Part shown: positions 8,449 to 15,965 of the stretch, one piece after another
Layout of the letters: each line of letters starts with the position of its first letter
Numbering within the stretch: position 1 is the stretch's first letter
DNA from: Chromera velia
Lineage: Eukaryota > Sar > Chromeraceae
Direction: 5' to 3'
Length of the DNA: 15,965 nucleotides
NCBI GenBank assembly: GCA_018398765.1
Contig: JAHBMJ010002788.1
Location: 1 to 15,965 of the forward strand
Translations under genes and position numbers: made by a program
Notes under the pieces: generated by a model
What the model was told of the DNA's origin: nothing
The model's database searches: none
What the model saw: only the letters and a program-made list of their open reading frames with translations

Positions 8449-9106
8449 TGTTCCGTGCTCCTCTGGGCTCAGTAGGTCAGACGAAGCCGAAACAGAAGAA
8501 TAGAACTAGAATTGGAGTTGAATATATCTTTTAATTATTCACTTAGTGTTATTGAAGTCAGTGAAGGTCGGTTCAGATCGCTTTAAGTCAATTCTTCCAG
8601 AAGGTAAGTCAACTCGATTTGGGATTCAATTCTGTTACTCCGACGTCAAGTTTTTAATCGATTCTTTCTTTTCTTTTTTTTCAAAGTTGCATTTTATGCT
8701 TGTTTCCTGCAAAGGTTGCCAATTATGAAAATGTATCAATTATGTAAGTGTATCATGTTTGACAGACTTTCATTTTTGAAAGTGTATCAAGTTTGACATA
8801 CTTTGCCTTAACCGATACAGAACCGATTAATCGGCTTCTTGTGAAAGTTAGGCAAAAGAAATGGAGGTGGAAATCAAACCCGAGACCTTCCGCTTCTCAG
8901 TCTGCCACCTGGCAATGCTCACATTTTATCCCTTGTAATTCTCCTGATGTCTGCCAAAGGACACAGACAGCAAAACTTCTCAGAATAATCAAAGACTTAA
9001 GTTGCGGTCTGAGTAGACTGTAACACATGCCTCCTCCTCAATAAGGCGCTTCCACGCGCCTTTAAAACTACTGTCGTCTCCTTCGCCTTCAAAGTACGGC
9101 ATAACA
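8449..9106 (-). repeat. LTR copy 3 (short form, 658 bp)
   Basis: It has the same ends and length as copy 1. About 15 substitutions separate the two; ten are C-to-T or G-to-A going from copy 1 to copy 3. Its right edge directly abuts the truncated pol frame (open from 9110), so the insertion or a recombination removed the upstream part of pol. The flanks CTATA and CGTAC give no target-site duplication. Confidence 0.75.
8864..8914 (-). other. tRNA-like module in LTR copy 3, B box degraded
   Basis: It corresponds to 5042-5092 in copy 1. The B-box position reads GGTTTGATTTC on the minus strand instead of GGTTCGATTCC; both changes are G-to-A on the plus strand. Any pol III promoter activity is likely lost in this copy. 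Confidence 0.5.
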
Positions 9107-9109
9107 CGT

Positions 9110-10867
9110 ACATACACGACAACAAAGAAAAGAAAAGAAGGAAATTCAGAATCAAACGTACTAAAACCTCTTGATGCATCTTTAATCGTATCACCACACA
9201 CAGTGGAAGATGTAAAATCTGCATAAAGAAAAGACCCAGAATTGTCACAAATGATTGAATATTTGGAAAAAGGAGAAATTCCAGAAGGACTCTCTTATCA
9301 TGAAAGGATTCGTTTGGTCTCTCAAGCCCCTCTGTATTTGATGTATCAAGGACTACTCCTGCGTCTTCTCCCCCCTGCCAATGGACACCGCTCAGGCATG
9401 CGTTTTCTTTTGGCAGTACCGAAACAAATGAGAGAAGCACTCTTACAGAATTCATATTCACACATTTTGGCGGGACATATGGGGACGCACAGGGTGGTCA
9501 GGGCATTGTCCGAGAAATATTTTTGGCCGAGTATGTATTCAAACGTGCAACAGTTTGTTCGTACCTGCAGAAAATGCCAGATGAGGAGAAGGAATTTAGA
9601 GAAAGCACAGTACAAACCACAGATCATTCGAGATGCGCCGCTGGAAAGCTTCAGTTTTGATATCGTGGGTCCCCTTCTGGTGACGAAAGAGGGATACAAA
9701 TACATTTTGGTTATACTCTGTCTCGCATCCAGGTACGCAGAATTGATTCCACTGAAAAATCAAAAAGCAGATACAATCGCAACGGCACTTGTACAGAATT
9801 TAATTTATTGTTATGGCATACCAGTGTGCCTGCAGTCAGACAGGGGGGCAAATCTCTTAGATTCGGTGGTTCAAAGTATCTGTCATTTAATCGGATCAGA
9901 CAGAGTTCTAGCGACAGCATATTCTCCAGAAACACAAAGAAGAATCGAGAGAATCAATGCAGACATAAAGAACTTGATGGCAAAATATGTAACCAAATCA
10001 GGGAGTGACTGGAGTGCGTATTGTGCCTTTGCCACTTTCATATATAACAGTACGTATCAAACGAGTATTGGAATGAGCCCCTACCAGATCATCTTTGGTA
10101 AAGAACCCAACAATCTATCGCGTTTGTTGGCAGATTTATCTGTTGATGAGAAATTCCTTCTGCAAGATTACGTAGAGATTTTGAAGGATGTCAGAAAAGA
10201 GAACAAAGAAAGAATGCAACTTTTCCAAACAGCAGCAGAACAAAGAATGAGAAGAAAACTCAAAAACGATCCTTCCAAACTAAGGATTTACAAGAAGGGC
10301 GATTACGTTTGGTTAGAAAAGGGAACAAGGAAAGACAAGAGGATCGGAAAAGGATTGAATGACTTATTTGAGGGGCCTTACTTGATCAATGTTTGTTTAC
10401 CCAATGGAACTTTCGTTTTACGTAAACCAGGGGCACAGCAAACGATGACAGTCAATAGAAGAAGAATCAAACCCTTCCTTTCACGAAATTTGAATGAAAG
10501 CGACATGATGGAAGTGACGTACGAAGAAATCGATGAAAAACCAGAAGAAGTGGTGGAAGTTGCAGACGATGAGGAAATGCCTGAGGTAGAAGAAGCAAGG
10601 GAGGAAGAGAAAATGAAACAAACTTCGCAGAAACGACACCAAACGGACTCAGCCGTTCAAAAAAAGAAAACAAAGACAAACAGTGCGGACAGAGACAGTC
10701 GAAGAGATTATGAGGTAGAAAAAATTTGTGGTAGAAGGAAGAAAGGAGACAAATTTGAATATCTACTCAAATGGAAAGGATACAAAGAACTCACTTAGGA
10801 GACGGAAGATGACCTCTCGTGTCCTGAATTGGTTGAAGAATACCTGAGGAAAATCGAGGGACAATAA
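9110..10867 (+). pseudogene. pol: 5'-truncated chromovirus (Ty3/gypsy) Pol: integrase with chromodomain
   Basis: Integrase inserts the element's DNA copy into the host genome; the chromodomain can steer it to marked chromatin. The frame is open directly from the LTR edge. Residues before the integrase form the usual RNase H-integrase linker (VEDVKSA, then an in-frame TAA at 9224-9226, then RKDPELSQMIEYLEKGE). Counting from the TTG at 9242, the zinc-binding H74-H79-C109-C112 (HX4HX29CX2C) is complete. The catalytic triad is D140, D200 and E236, with the classic 35-residue gap before Glu. The Gly usually found two residues before the hydrophobic residue preceding that Glu appears as Arg (TQRRIER). 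A GPY/F module follows (LFEGPY near 375-380), then an acidic and Lys-rich linker. The chromodomain begins at YEVEKI (490), keeps Tyr490, Trp511 and Tyr514 of the aromatic cage, and is cut by TAG (10796-10798). Matching sequence continues in frame to TAA at 10865-10867. Reverse transcriptase and RNase H are absent. Confidence 0.93.
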
Positions 10868-10889
10868 TGGGGCGGGGAGAAGAGTGAAG

Positions 10890-11066
10890 AGAGAGAGCGC
10901 TGACTGAATGAAAGAAGAGACGAGACATCGTCGCACATGTGAATGGAAAGAGAGAGCGCTGACTGAATGAAAGAAGAGACGAGACATCGTCGCACATGTG
11001 AATGGAAAAAGAGAGCGCTGACTGAATGAAAGAAGAGACGAGACATCGTCGCACATGTGAATGGAA
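10890..11066. repeat. 59-bp minisatellite, three copies
   Basis: Three almost identical head-to-tail units contain GAGCGCTGACTGAATG and GACATCGTCGCACATG (the AGCGCT core starts at 10896, 10955 and 11014). The unit is not a multiple of three, so the long minus-strand frames across it repeat the same peptide motifs in shifted frames and are not genes. Confidence 0.92.
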
Positions 11067-11540
11067 AAACTGTGGTTGCACGAACGGAAAGAGAAGAATC
11101 AATTCTATATAAAGGATGAAAAGCGGAATTGTGATTGTATGAATGGAAGAAAGAAGTTGACCTCCGCATGAAAAGATGGATGGAAGGAAGAAATGTGGTT
11201 GTATGGATAGAAGAGGAGATGGATATCTGCATAGAGAACTGAGAGAAAGAATTGTGGATTGTATAAATAGAAAGGGAGACGAAGGGAGACTGACCTCTGT
11301 GTAGGGAGGAACCATGCATGGTTGTTGCATGGAATGGGAGACTGGCTCCTGCATGAAAATTTGGACGAAGAAGACATCGTTGTGGAAGAAAAGAGACTGC
11401 CTTGGGAATGATTGAGGGCAAACTTGATAAGAGAAGAATAAAGGGTAGAGGAAGCGTTGTTTGAGTCTGAAATAATTCAGAGAAAGCACCTTCTGACAAT
11501 AGGGAGGCAGACATGAAAGAGAGCAAGATGAATGATTGAT
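11067..11540. repeat. Purine-rich, loosely repetitive tract
   Basis: The plus strand is dominated by A and G, with recurring GTGGTTGTATGAATGGAAG-like pieces (for example near 11070, 11130 and 11190). It looks like older, degenerated relatives of the neighbouring minisatellite. Long open frames on the minus strand arise because pyrimidine-rich DNA lacks stops. Confidence 0.55.
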
Positions 11541-12530
11541 TATGCATGCGAGAGAGGTGCGATTGGGATTCTGGAGCTGGTGAAGCCAGAAATGCCCGGG
11601 CATCGTAGCTGGAAGGCCCTTTGCTATGTAGAAGGACAAGTGGAATGCTTCGTTCCTTCTCCTTACTCATTTTGTAGGCTACGTGTCATTAGAAATGAGA
11701 TATTGCCCCGGTCTCGGGAGACCATCAGATAGAGGCAAGAAGTAACTGACAGAGAGAGGTACCAGCGTCAAGGGGATTAGAGACCTGCATGGAATGATTG
11801 ACTCATTCGTAATGAACCGTAAAGTAATTAATGAAATTCAAAGACCCATACAGTCTGTACATTATATAGTCCGGAGAGACTATGAGTATTCGGATCAAAT
11901 TCATGAAAGATCATACGATCAACCTCTCTGTATATTATTAAAGGTCAAGAGCCTTGTTGGGGGCATGACAAAAATCAGCATGGTGAGAGAAGTGGAGGCA
12001 GGAGCATAAATTGCGTCCTGGGCTCTGATATAGCCCCCCACCGGGCAGAAAGCGACATGATCGCAAGCCCACAGCGCTGTAAATATATGCACGATGTATG
12101 AATGAGAGGCACGTGGGCGACGTCACAAACTTGGAAACATAGAGGAAGATAAAAGAATAGAGAAACACAAACCAACCTTCAGACTCGAGCCAAACACCGG
12201 GATAGCGGTCAGCTTGTTTCTCCAAGCGTCACAAGCCTTGTTCGGATGCAGAGGGCTGGCCACCCAACGTGACGTACAAAGCGATGCTTAAGGCAAGTGA
12301 GACTCATACTTCCAGATTCAAGTAAAGAGATCGATTGTATATATACAGATCGTAGTAAACGCAGTCCCAAGGAACTATACGGAGATGAACATTCTCTTTG
12401 CTCAAACCATACTCAAGGAGAAGACTCGAGAGATGACCTCAAGTAAGTGGAAAACTTATCAAGGAGTGACATCATGAGAAGAAGTGATTCAGGTTAGCTG
12501 TACTATTGATCATTAAGGTCAGTTCCCTCT
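11541..12530. other. Non-coding stretch downstream of pol
   Basis: No gene is recognised. It holds the 32-bp segment shared with 8413-8444 (11555-11586), a perfect 12-base palindrome ATGCCCGGGCAT (11592-11603), and a C-run in CCCCCCACCGGG near 12035. A TGG-initiated CCCAACGTG motif at 12257-12274 only partly resembles a tRNA-Lys primer site. Confidence 0.4.
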
Positions 12531-12665
12531 CAAGAGATAAAAACAATCTTTACATGCATATATATATACATGCATGTTTTTTCATCATTTTTGAGGCAGG
12601 TCCGACGCGGTCCCGGAAAACAAATCTGCATGCATGAAGCCGCGTCTCCGGTAGACAAATTGCGC

Positions 12666-12699
12666 AAAGTCTGACAAATTTGAAAGTCTGTCAAATTTG
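12666..12699. repeat. 17-bp tandem repeat AAAGTCTG(A/T)CAAATTTG
   Basis: Two adjacent units (12666-12682, 12683-12699) have one mismatch. Fifteen bases of the second unit (TGAAAGTCTGTCAAA) also occur in the plus-strand LTR at about 15718-15732, where similar TTTGACA repeats are found. This hints that 12600-12760 could be a very diverged relative of that LTR. The evidence is thin. Confidence 0.5.
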
Positions 12700-12939
12700 A
12701 AAAAGTTCGAAATTGAATATACTTTGACGGATGTACGGTGTTGCGCAACCATCAACTCACTGAATGATTGTCAAGTTCAAGAACACAAGCACCATCCTCT
12801 GTATTCCATACCCTCACACCTGTCATTCTCAGAGTTGCGAACACCTTCCCCTTTCAGATTCTCATCTATATTAATTCTTCTCTCTTAACCTTCCCTTTCT
12901 GGAACAACAGTTGTTCAGTTATACAAAGGCATCGAGAGA

Positions 12940-14769
12940 ATGGAAGACAAGAATATGGAAACTTCTCCCAGCTCCGCTCCGCGGCCCCTGACAGAGTCTC
13001 TCTCAAGCTACGCACGGAGATCTATAGACCAAGCCAAACAGGCTAGCAGACAAGAGATGCGCAAAGGACTGGGTGAGGATACCTATAACTTCATACTAGA
13101 TCAAAGGGCGGAGTTGCATCAGAGATTTGAGGCCTATAAAAACCATGATATCCCAATTGGGACAGCCCACGGTCCTGCAGGGTTACATACGGCGCAGTGG
13201 TGGAAATTTGCTACGAAGGTTTTCGCTCTGACGATGAGAATGCTGATCAGGGAAGCGGGTCTCCCAGGAGCAGCCATCCTGCTCTACCATTCCTGGGTGA
13301 ACGATATCGCTGTGCTGGCTCTCACATTCTCTATTATGGCAGTGGCTTGTCCGGAATCGTGGGATGCCACGTTTAAAGCAATTAGGAATTGTCGGCTCCA
13401 CCACGAGAAAGACTTCCGCAGATATTATGAGGAATACAAAAAGAAACGAATGTGGACGGAGTATGAGATCAATTTGGAGAGAGGGGTCGTGAAGACAATT
13501 GGATTCTTAGAGTCTATGGCAGGGATCACCAAATACTTTGGCATTAGCGTAGTGAAAATTATGAGAGTAATCCTACAACCTTGGAACCCAGTCTCCGGCT
13601 GCAGAGACTCCAATGCAAAATATCCAATAGCAGCATAGAATCTTGCGACTGCTCATGCGGCATACATAGATCCTTTCTTTATCCCGTCAGAAGAAGGATG
13701 GCATAGCACTTTCACCTCGAGGGGGTTTTTAATAATTCCAGAATTAACATACAAAGACGCATGTACGCAAGGGCTGCATGTGTGGCAAGGTCTTTTCAGA
13801 TAAGGGACGTCAATCCGGTTAGCAGCATTTTCGTCCGCAGAGCTCTTCTAAGTAGATAATGGAAGATACGGGTTTCCAGTCTATAAAATAATAGCAGCGA
13901 ATATTTGGAATGGAACCCTTCCGAACATAGAGTATCCATTCGAACGGCTGCCACCGGCCTTCCCGATTTCAGATCCGCCGCAGTCCATCAACAATTCCCC
14001 AAGAGGACAAGAAGAACCCAGGATTGACGGAATGCCTTTTACCGATGGGATAGACACTCATCCCAGCTCGTCCAGCAGAAAAAGACAATGCATGGGAGAG
14101 GTAGCAGATTTCCCCAGCGGACCTGCATACAACAACATCATGGGTGCTGCTTCATCGGGACAGACCGACAGACAACTGCCAAATTGGTTTTTTCGCTCTC
14201 CCACCTTTCCGCTCGCAAGTGATGAAGAGGATGAACGGATAGAGGCAGTAGTCCAAGGTGCATCCTACCTAACTGGGTCGTTCCCCCCTTCACCACAGAA
14301 CAACGGGGATGACAGACAAGACGTATCGAGGCTCAGTCCTCTTCCCTTCCCACCTGACAGTCCAGGAAGGTTTCACAGCCCCTTTCCCTTCGGCTCAAGG
14401 CTCCACAGCCCAATGTCCCACAGTCCCAGTCAGTTCTGCCACAGATTTCACAGTCCCATGCCATGAACTTCAAGCCCTAGACCTCTCAGCCCCGGACTTC
14501 CGTCGATTGACCCTCCTTTCGGAGAATATGAGCAGCAGACACTGGGTATGATGCCTTCACCTATAGCCGGAGACTGGGTTCCAAGGTTCAGCCCGACGTT
14601 GATTCCCGGCAGCTCCCAGGGAGAAGCTCAACAAGAGGACATAGGTCAGGTGGCACCCGCAGACTCCAGAGATTCTGACACACAGTCGGATTGTGTTATT
14701 CTCAGAAAAGTCAACTGTGGGAACAATGGAGTGGATATGATCAATCTTACTCACTCTGAGTCTGTGTGA
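12940..14769 (+). pseudogene. 610-codon reading frame of unknown family, four internal stops, possible retroelement ORF
   Basis: I do not recognise the protein. The start ATG has strong context (A at -3, G at +4). One phase then stays protein-like to TGA at 14767-14769 with no frameshift. It is interrupted only by TAG (13636-13638), TAA (13801-13803), TAA (13849-13851) and TGA (14464-14466). Residues 1-75 are polar and helix-prone (SSYARRSIDQAKQASRQEMRK). Residues about 85-140 are hydrophobic, including LLYHSWVNDIAVLALTFSIM, which could be a membrane segment or a buried helix. About 145-180 is charged (RRYYEEYKKKRMW). The segment from 230 to about 325 is aromatic-rich. The last 280 residues are low-complexity and Pro/Ser-rich, with HSP-type repeats and a short acidic stretch (DEEDER). 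It sits between a pol fragment and a polypurine tract plus LTR on the same strand. It could be an extra ORF after pol or the gag-like gene of a non-autonomous element. A captured host or viral gene is not excluded. That it was once coding is fairly sure; its role is unknown. Confidence 0.6.
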
Positions 14770-15004
14770 AGAAAAATGTAGGAGGAAAGAGAAGGTTGAT
14801 TGTCACACATTTTGTTGTTCAGAAGGAAGGCCTTGTTGATCAAATGAAGGATTATGGTGAAAAGAAAACTTTGCATTTGAGGGTATGCATAAAAAAAAAA
14901 AAAAATCGTCAGGAAAGAAGGAAAGGAGAAAAGAAAAAATAGAGATCTTTTCATAATTTTTTGTATGAGGTGTCTCTTTCGAGTTTAGAAAGGAGGCAAC
15001 AACA
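14770..15004. other. Non-coding 3' region between the 610-codon frame and the polypurine tract
   Basis: Purine-rich, with a run of about 14 A near 14891-14904 and many AGGAAAG blocks. No open frame with coding character is seen. It would be the 3' untranslated part of a retroelement ending at the polypurine tract at 15004. Confidence 0.4.
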
Positions 15005-15026
15005 AGGAGGGATATGTTCTGTTGAA
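15004..15026 (+). repeat. Polypurine tract and LTR head, first copy
   Basis: AAGGAGGGATA is followed by TGTTCTGTTGAA, the start of the long-form LTR. After that the sequence departs from the LTR. The same block recurs at 15232-15253 in front of a complete LTR start, 227 bases away. Confidence 0.65.
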
Positions 15027-15231
15027 AGAAGAGTCGCGATTTGTTAGAAAGAGCCTTAAGGTGCTGGAAGGGGATTCACTGTTCTGTTAATTGAAAAAAG
15101 TTAGGGTTCGGTGTCAGATCTTCGCAGATCTTCCCCGGTAAAGCACTAAAATGTTAACACAATTTGTAGTAAACAACCAACAAAATTTGTAGTAAAAAAA
15201 AATTAAACGGTTGTGGAAAACCGTCTTAGGC
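15027..15231. other. Unmatched segment between two polypurine tract/LTR heads
   Basis: It contains CAGATCTTC twice in tandem (about 15117-15134), AATTTGTAGTAAA twice (about 15161 and 15184), a third TGTTCTGTT (about 15081) and a short stem ACGGTT/AACCGT near 15207-15223. It has no gene. It could be a fragment of a different LTR, or a by-product of an aberrant reverse-transcription jump. Confidence 0.4.
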
Positions 15232-15241
15232 AGGAGGGATA
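15229..15241 (+). other. Polypurine tract of the plus-strand element
   Basis: GGCAGGAGGGATA lies immediately before the LTR start TGTTCTG, as expected for the plus-strand primer of an LTR retrotransposon. It supports the plus orientation of the LTR that follows. Confidence 0.55.
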
Positions 15242-15965
15242 TGTTCTGTTGAAGTTATAGGCAATAGAATGAAGTTAGGTTTTTAGATCGAAGGCTAGTA
15301 AGAACAACATAGACTAGTCTTATTTTGTTAGTAAATATTTAATTATTAAATTGAGCAACAGGAATGATAGATTAAGAAGTCATGGAGAAAGATCAATCGG
15401 AATGTAAGAGGTAAGGTCTTATAGGGCTGATATACAGTAAAGGGGGTTTACCTTGATGGAAGATTGGTAGAGAATGGATAGAAATGAATTAAACACTCGG
15501 TATAAAAGAAATAAGTCAGACAATATCAGAAAGTTGATAAAAGAAATAAGGTTAAAAAGCTTGAGTAAAAAAAAAAGCAATAGAGTTAATAAGAAAGACG
15601 GAAAATAGATTGATAGAAGGTCAAGCAATGAGTCTGATGATACACCGATACAAAGCCGATTAATCGGTTCTATATCGGTTAAAGCAAAGTATGTCAAACT
15701 TGATACACTTTCAAAAATGAAAGTCTGTCAAACATGATACACTTACACAATTGATACACTTTCACAATTGGCAACCTTTGCAGGAAACAAGCATAAAATG
15801 CAACTTTGAAAAAAAAGAAAAGAAAGAATCGATTAAAAACTTGACCTCGGAGTAACAGAATTGAATCCCAAATCGAGTTGACTTACCTTCTGGAAGAATT
15901 GACTTGAAGCGATCTGAACCGACCTTCACTGACTTCAATAACACTGAGTGAATAATTAAAAGATA
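15242..15965 (+). repeat. LTR copy 4 (long form), cut by the window end
   Basis: This is the reverse complement of positions 8411 down to 7687 of LTR copy 2, with one homopolymer base of length difference. About 76 bases should remain beyond the window, ending in GGAACA. A TATAAAAG box sits at 15501-15508, and the 36-bp palindrome lies around 15643-15680. Preceded by a polypurine tract, it reads as the 3' LTR of an element whose interior lies upstream on the plus strand. Confidence 0.8.
15501..15508 (+). promoter_or_regulatory. TATA box of LTR copy 4
   Basis: TATAAAAG in CTCGGTATAAAAGAAAT lies at the same distance (about 260 bases) from the LTR's 5' edge as in copy 2, and is identical in sequence. 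Confidence 0.5.

Noticed and set aside
10791-11670. Two long minus-strand frames (about 280-290 residues) with repeated His/Ser/Phe motifs
   Set aside because: They overlap each other in different frames across the 59-bp minisatellite and a purine-rich tract. Pyrimidine-rich DNA on the minus strand simply lacks stops, and no domain is visible.
12257-12274. TGG-initiated CCCAACGTG sequence resembling a tRNA-Lys primer-binding site
   Set aside because: The match is interrupted and out of register by one base, and no LTR end (CA with matching copy) precedes it.
12940-14769. A non-standard genetic code in which TAA/TAG are read as Gln
   Set aside because: TAA and TAG in the gag and 610-codon frames would fit, but TGA also interrupts the frame. 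The chromodomain TAG falls where Trp is usual, and the intact parts end at ordinary stops. Nonsense decay is simpler.

Overview
This window looks like nuclear DNA from a eukaryote. It is a repeat-rich, gene-poor stretch dominated by decayed LTR retrotransposons of the Ty3/gypsy type. The reasons are a Retrotrans_gag-type Gag, an H2C2-DDE integrase with a GPY/F module and a C-terminal chromodomain (chromovirus type), repeated TG...CA-bounded elements with TATA boxes, and abundant microsatellites, poly(T) and purine tracts. I see no bacterial operon, rRNA gene, intact tRNA gene or CRISPR array. I cannot place the organism from this sequence; a protist, alga or other small-genome eukaryote is only a guess.

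Layout. 1-900 is AT-rich non-coding DNA with TG and AT microsatellites. 901-1081 is a poly(T) tract plus a large inverted repeat. 1081-2242 (minus) is a broken gag gene. Behind it lie a possible tRNA primer-binding site (about 2300-2321) and an LTR edge with promoter-like motifs (2325-2600). 2620-4626 is non-coding, with G-runs, pyrimidine tracts and a 21-bp tandem repeat. 4627-5284, 7611-8411, 8449-9106 and 15242-15965 are four copies of one LTR family in two mosaic forms. The first three are probably minus-oriented and the last plus-oriented. 5285-7610 holds no recognisable gene. 9110-10867 (plus) is a 5'-truncated pol fragment (RNase H-integrase linker, integrase, chromodomain). 10890-11066 is a 59-bp minisatellite followed by purine-rich DNA. 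12940-14769 (plus) is a 610-codon reading frame of unknown family, broken by four in-frame stops but by no frameshift. It ends a few hundred bases before a duplicated polypurine tract and LTR head (15005, 15232) and the plus-strand LTR.

How the parts fit. The pol fragment, the 610-codon frame, the polypurine tract and the LTR at 15242 all lie on the plus strand. They could be the 3' half of one element carrying an extra ORF after pol, or a nested mixture that includes a non-autonomous element. Nearly every break is a nonsense codon reachable by one C-to-T or G-to-A change, and the differences between two LTR copies show the same bias. This suggests deamination- or RIP-like decay. No gene here appears intact.
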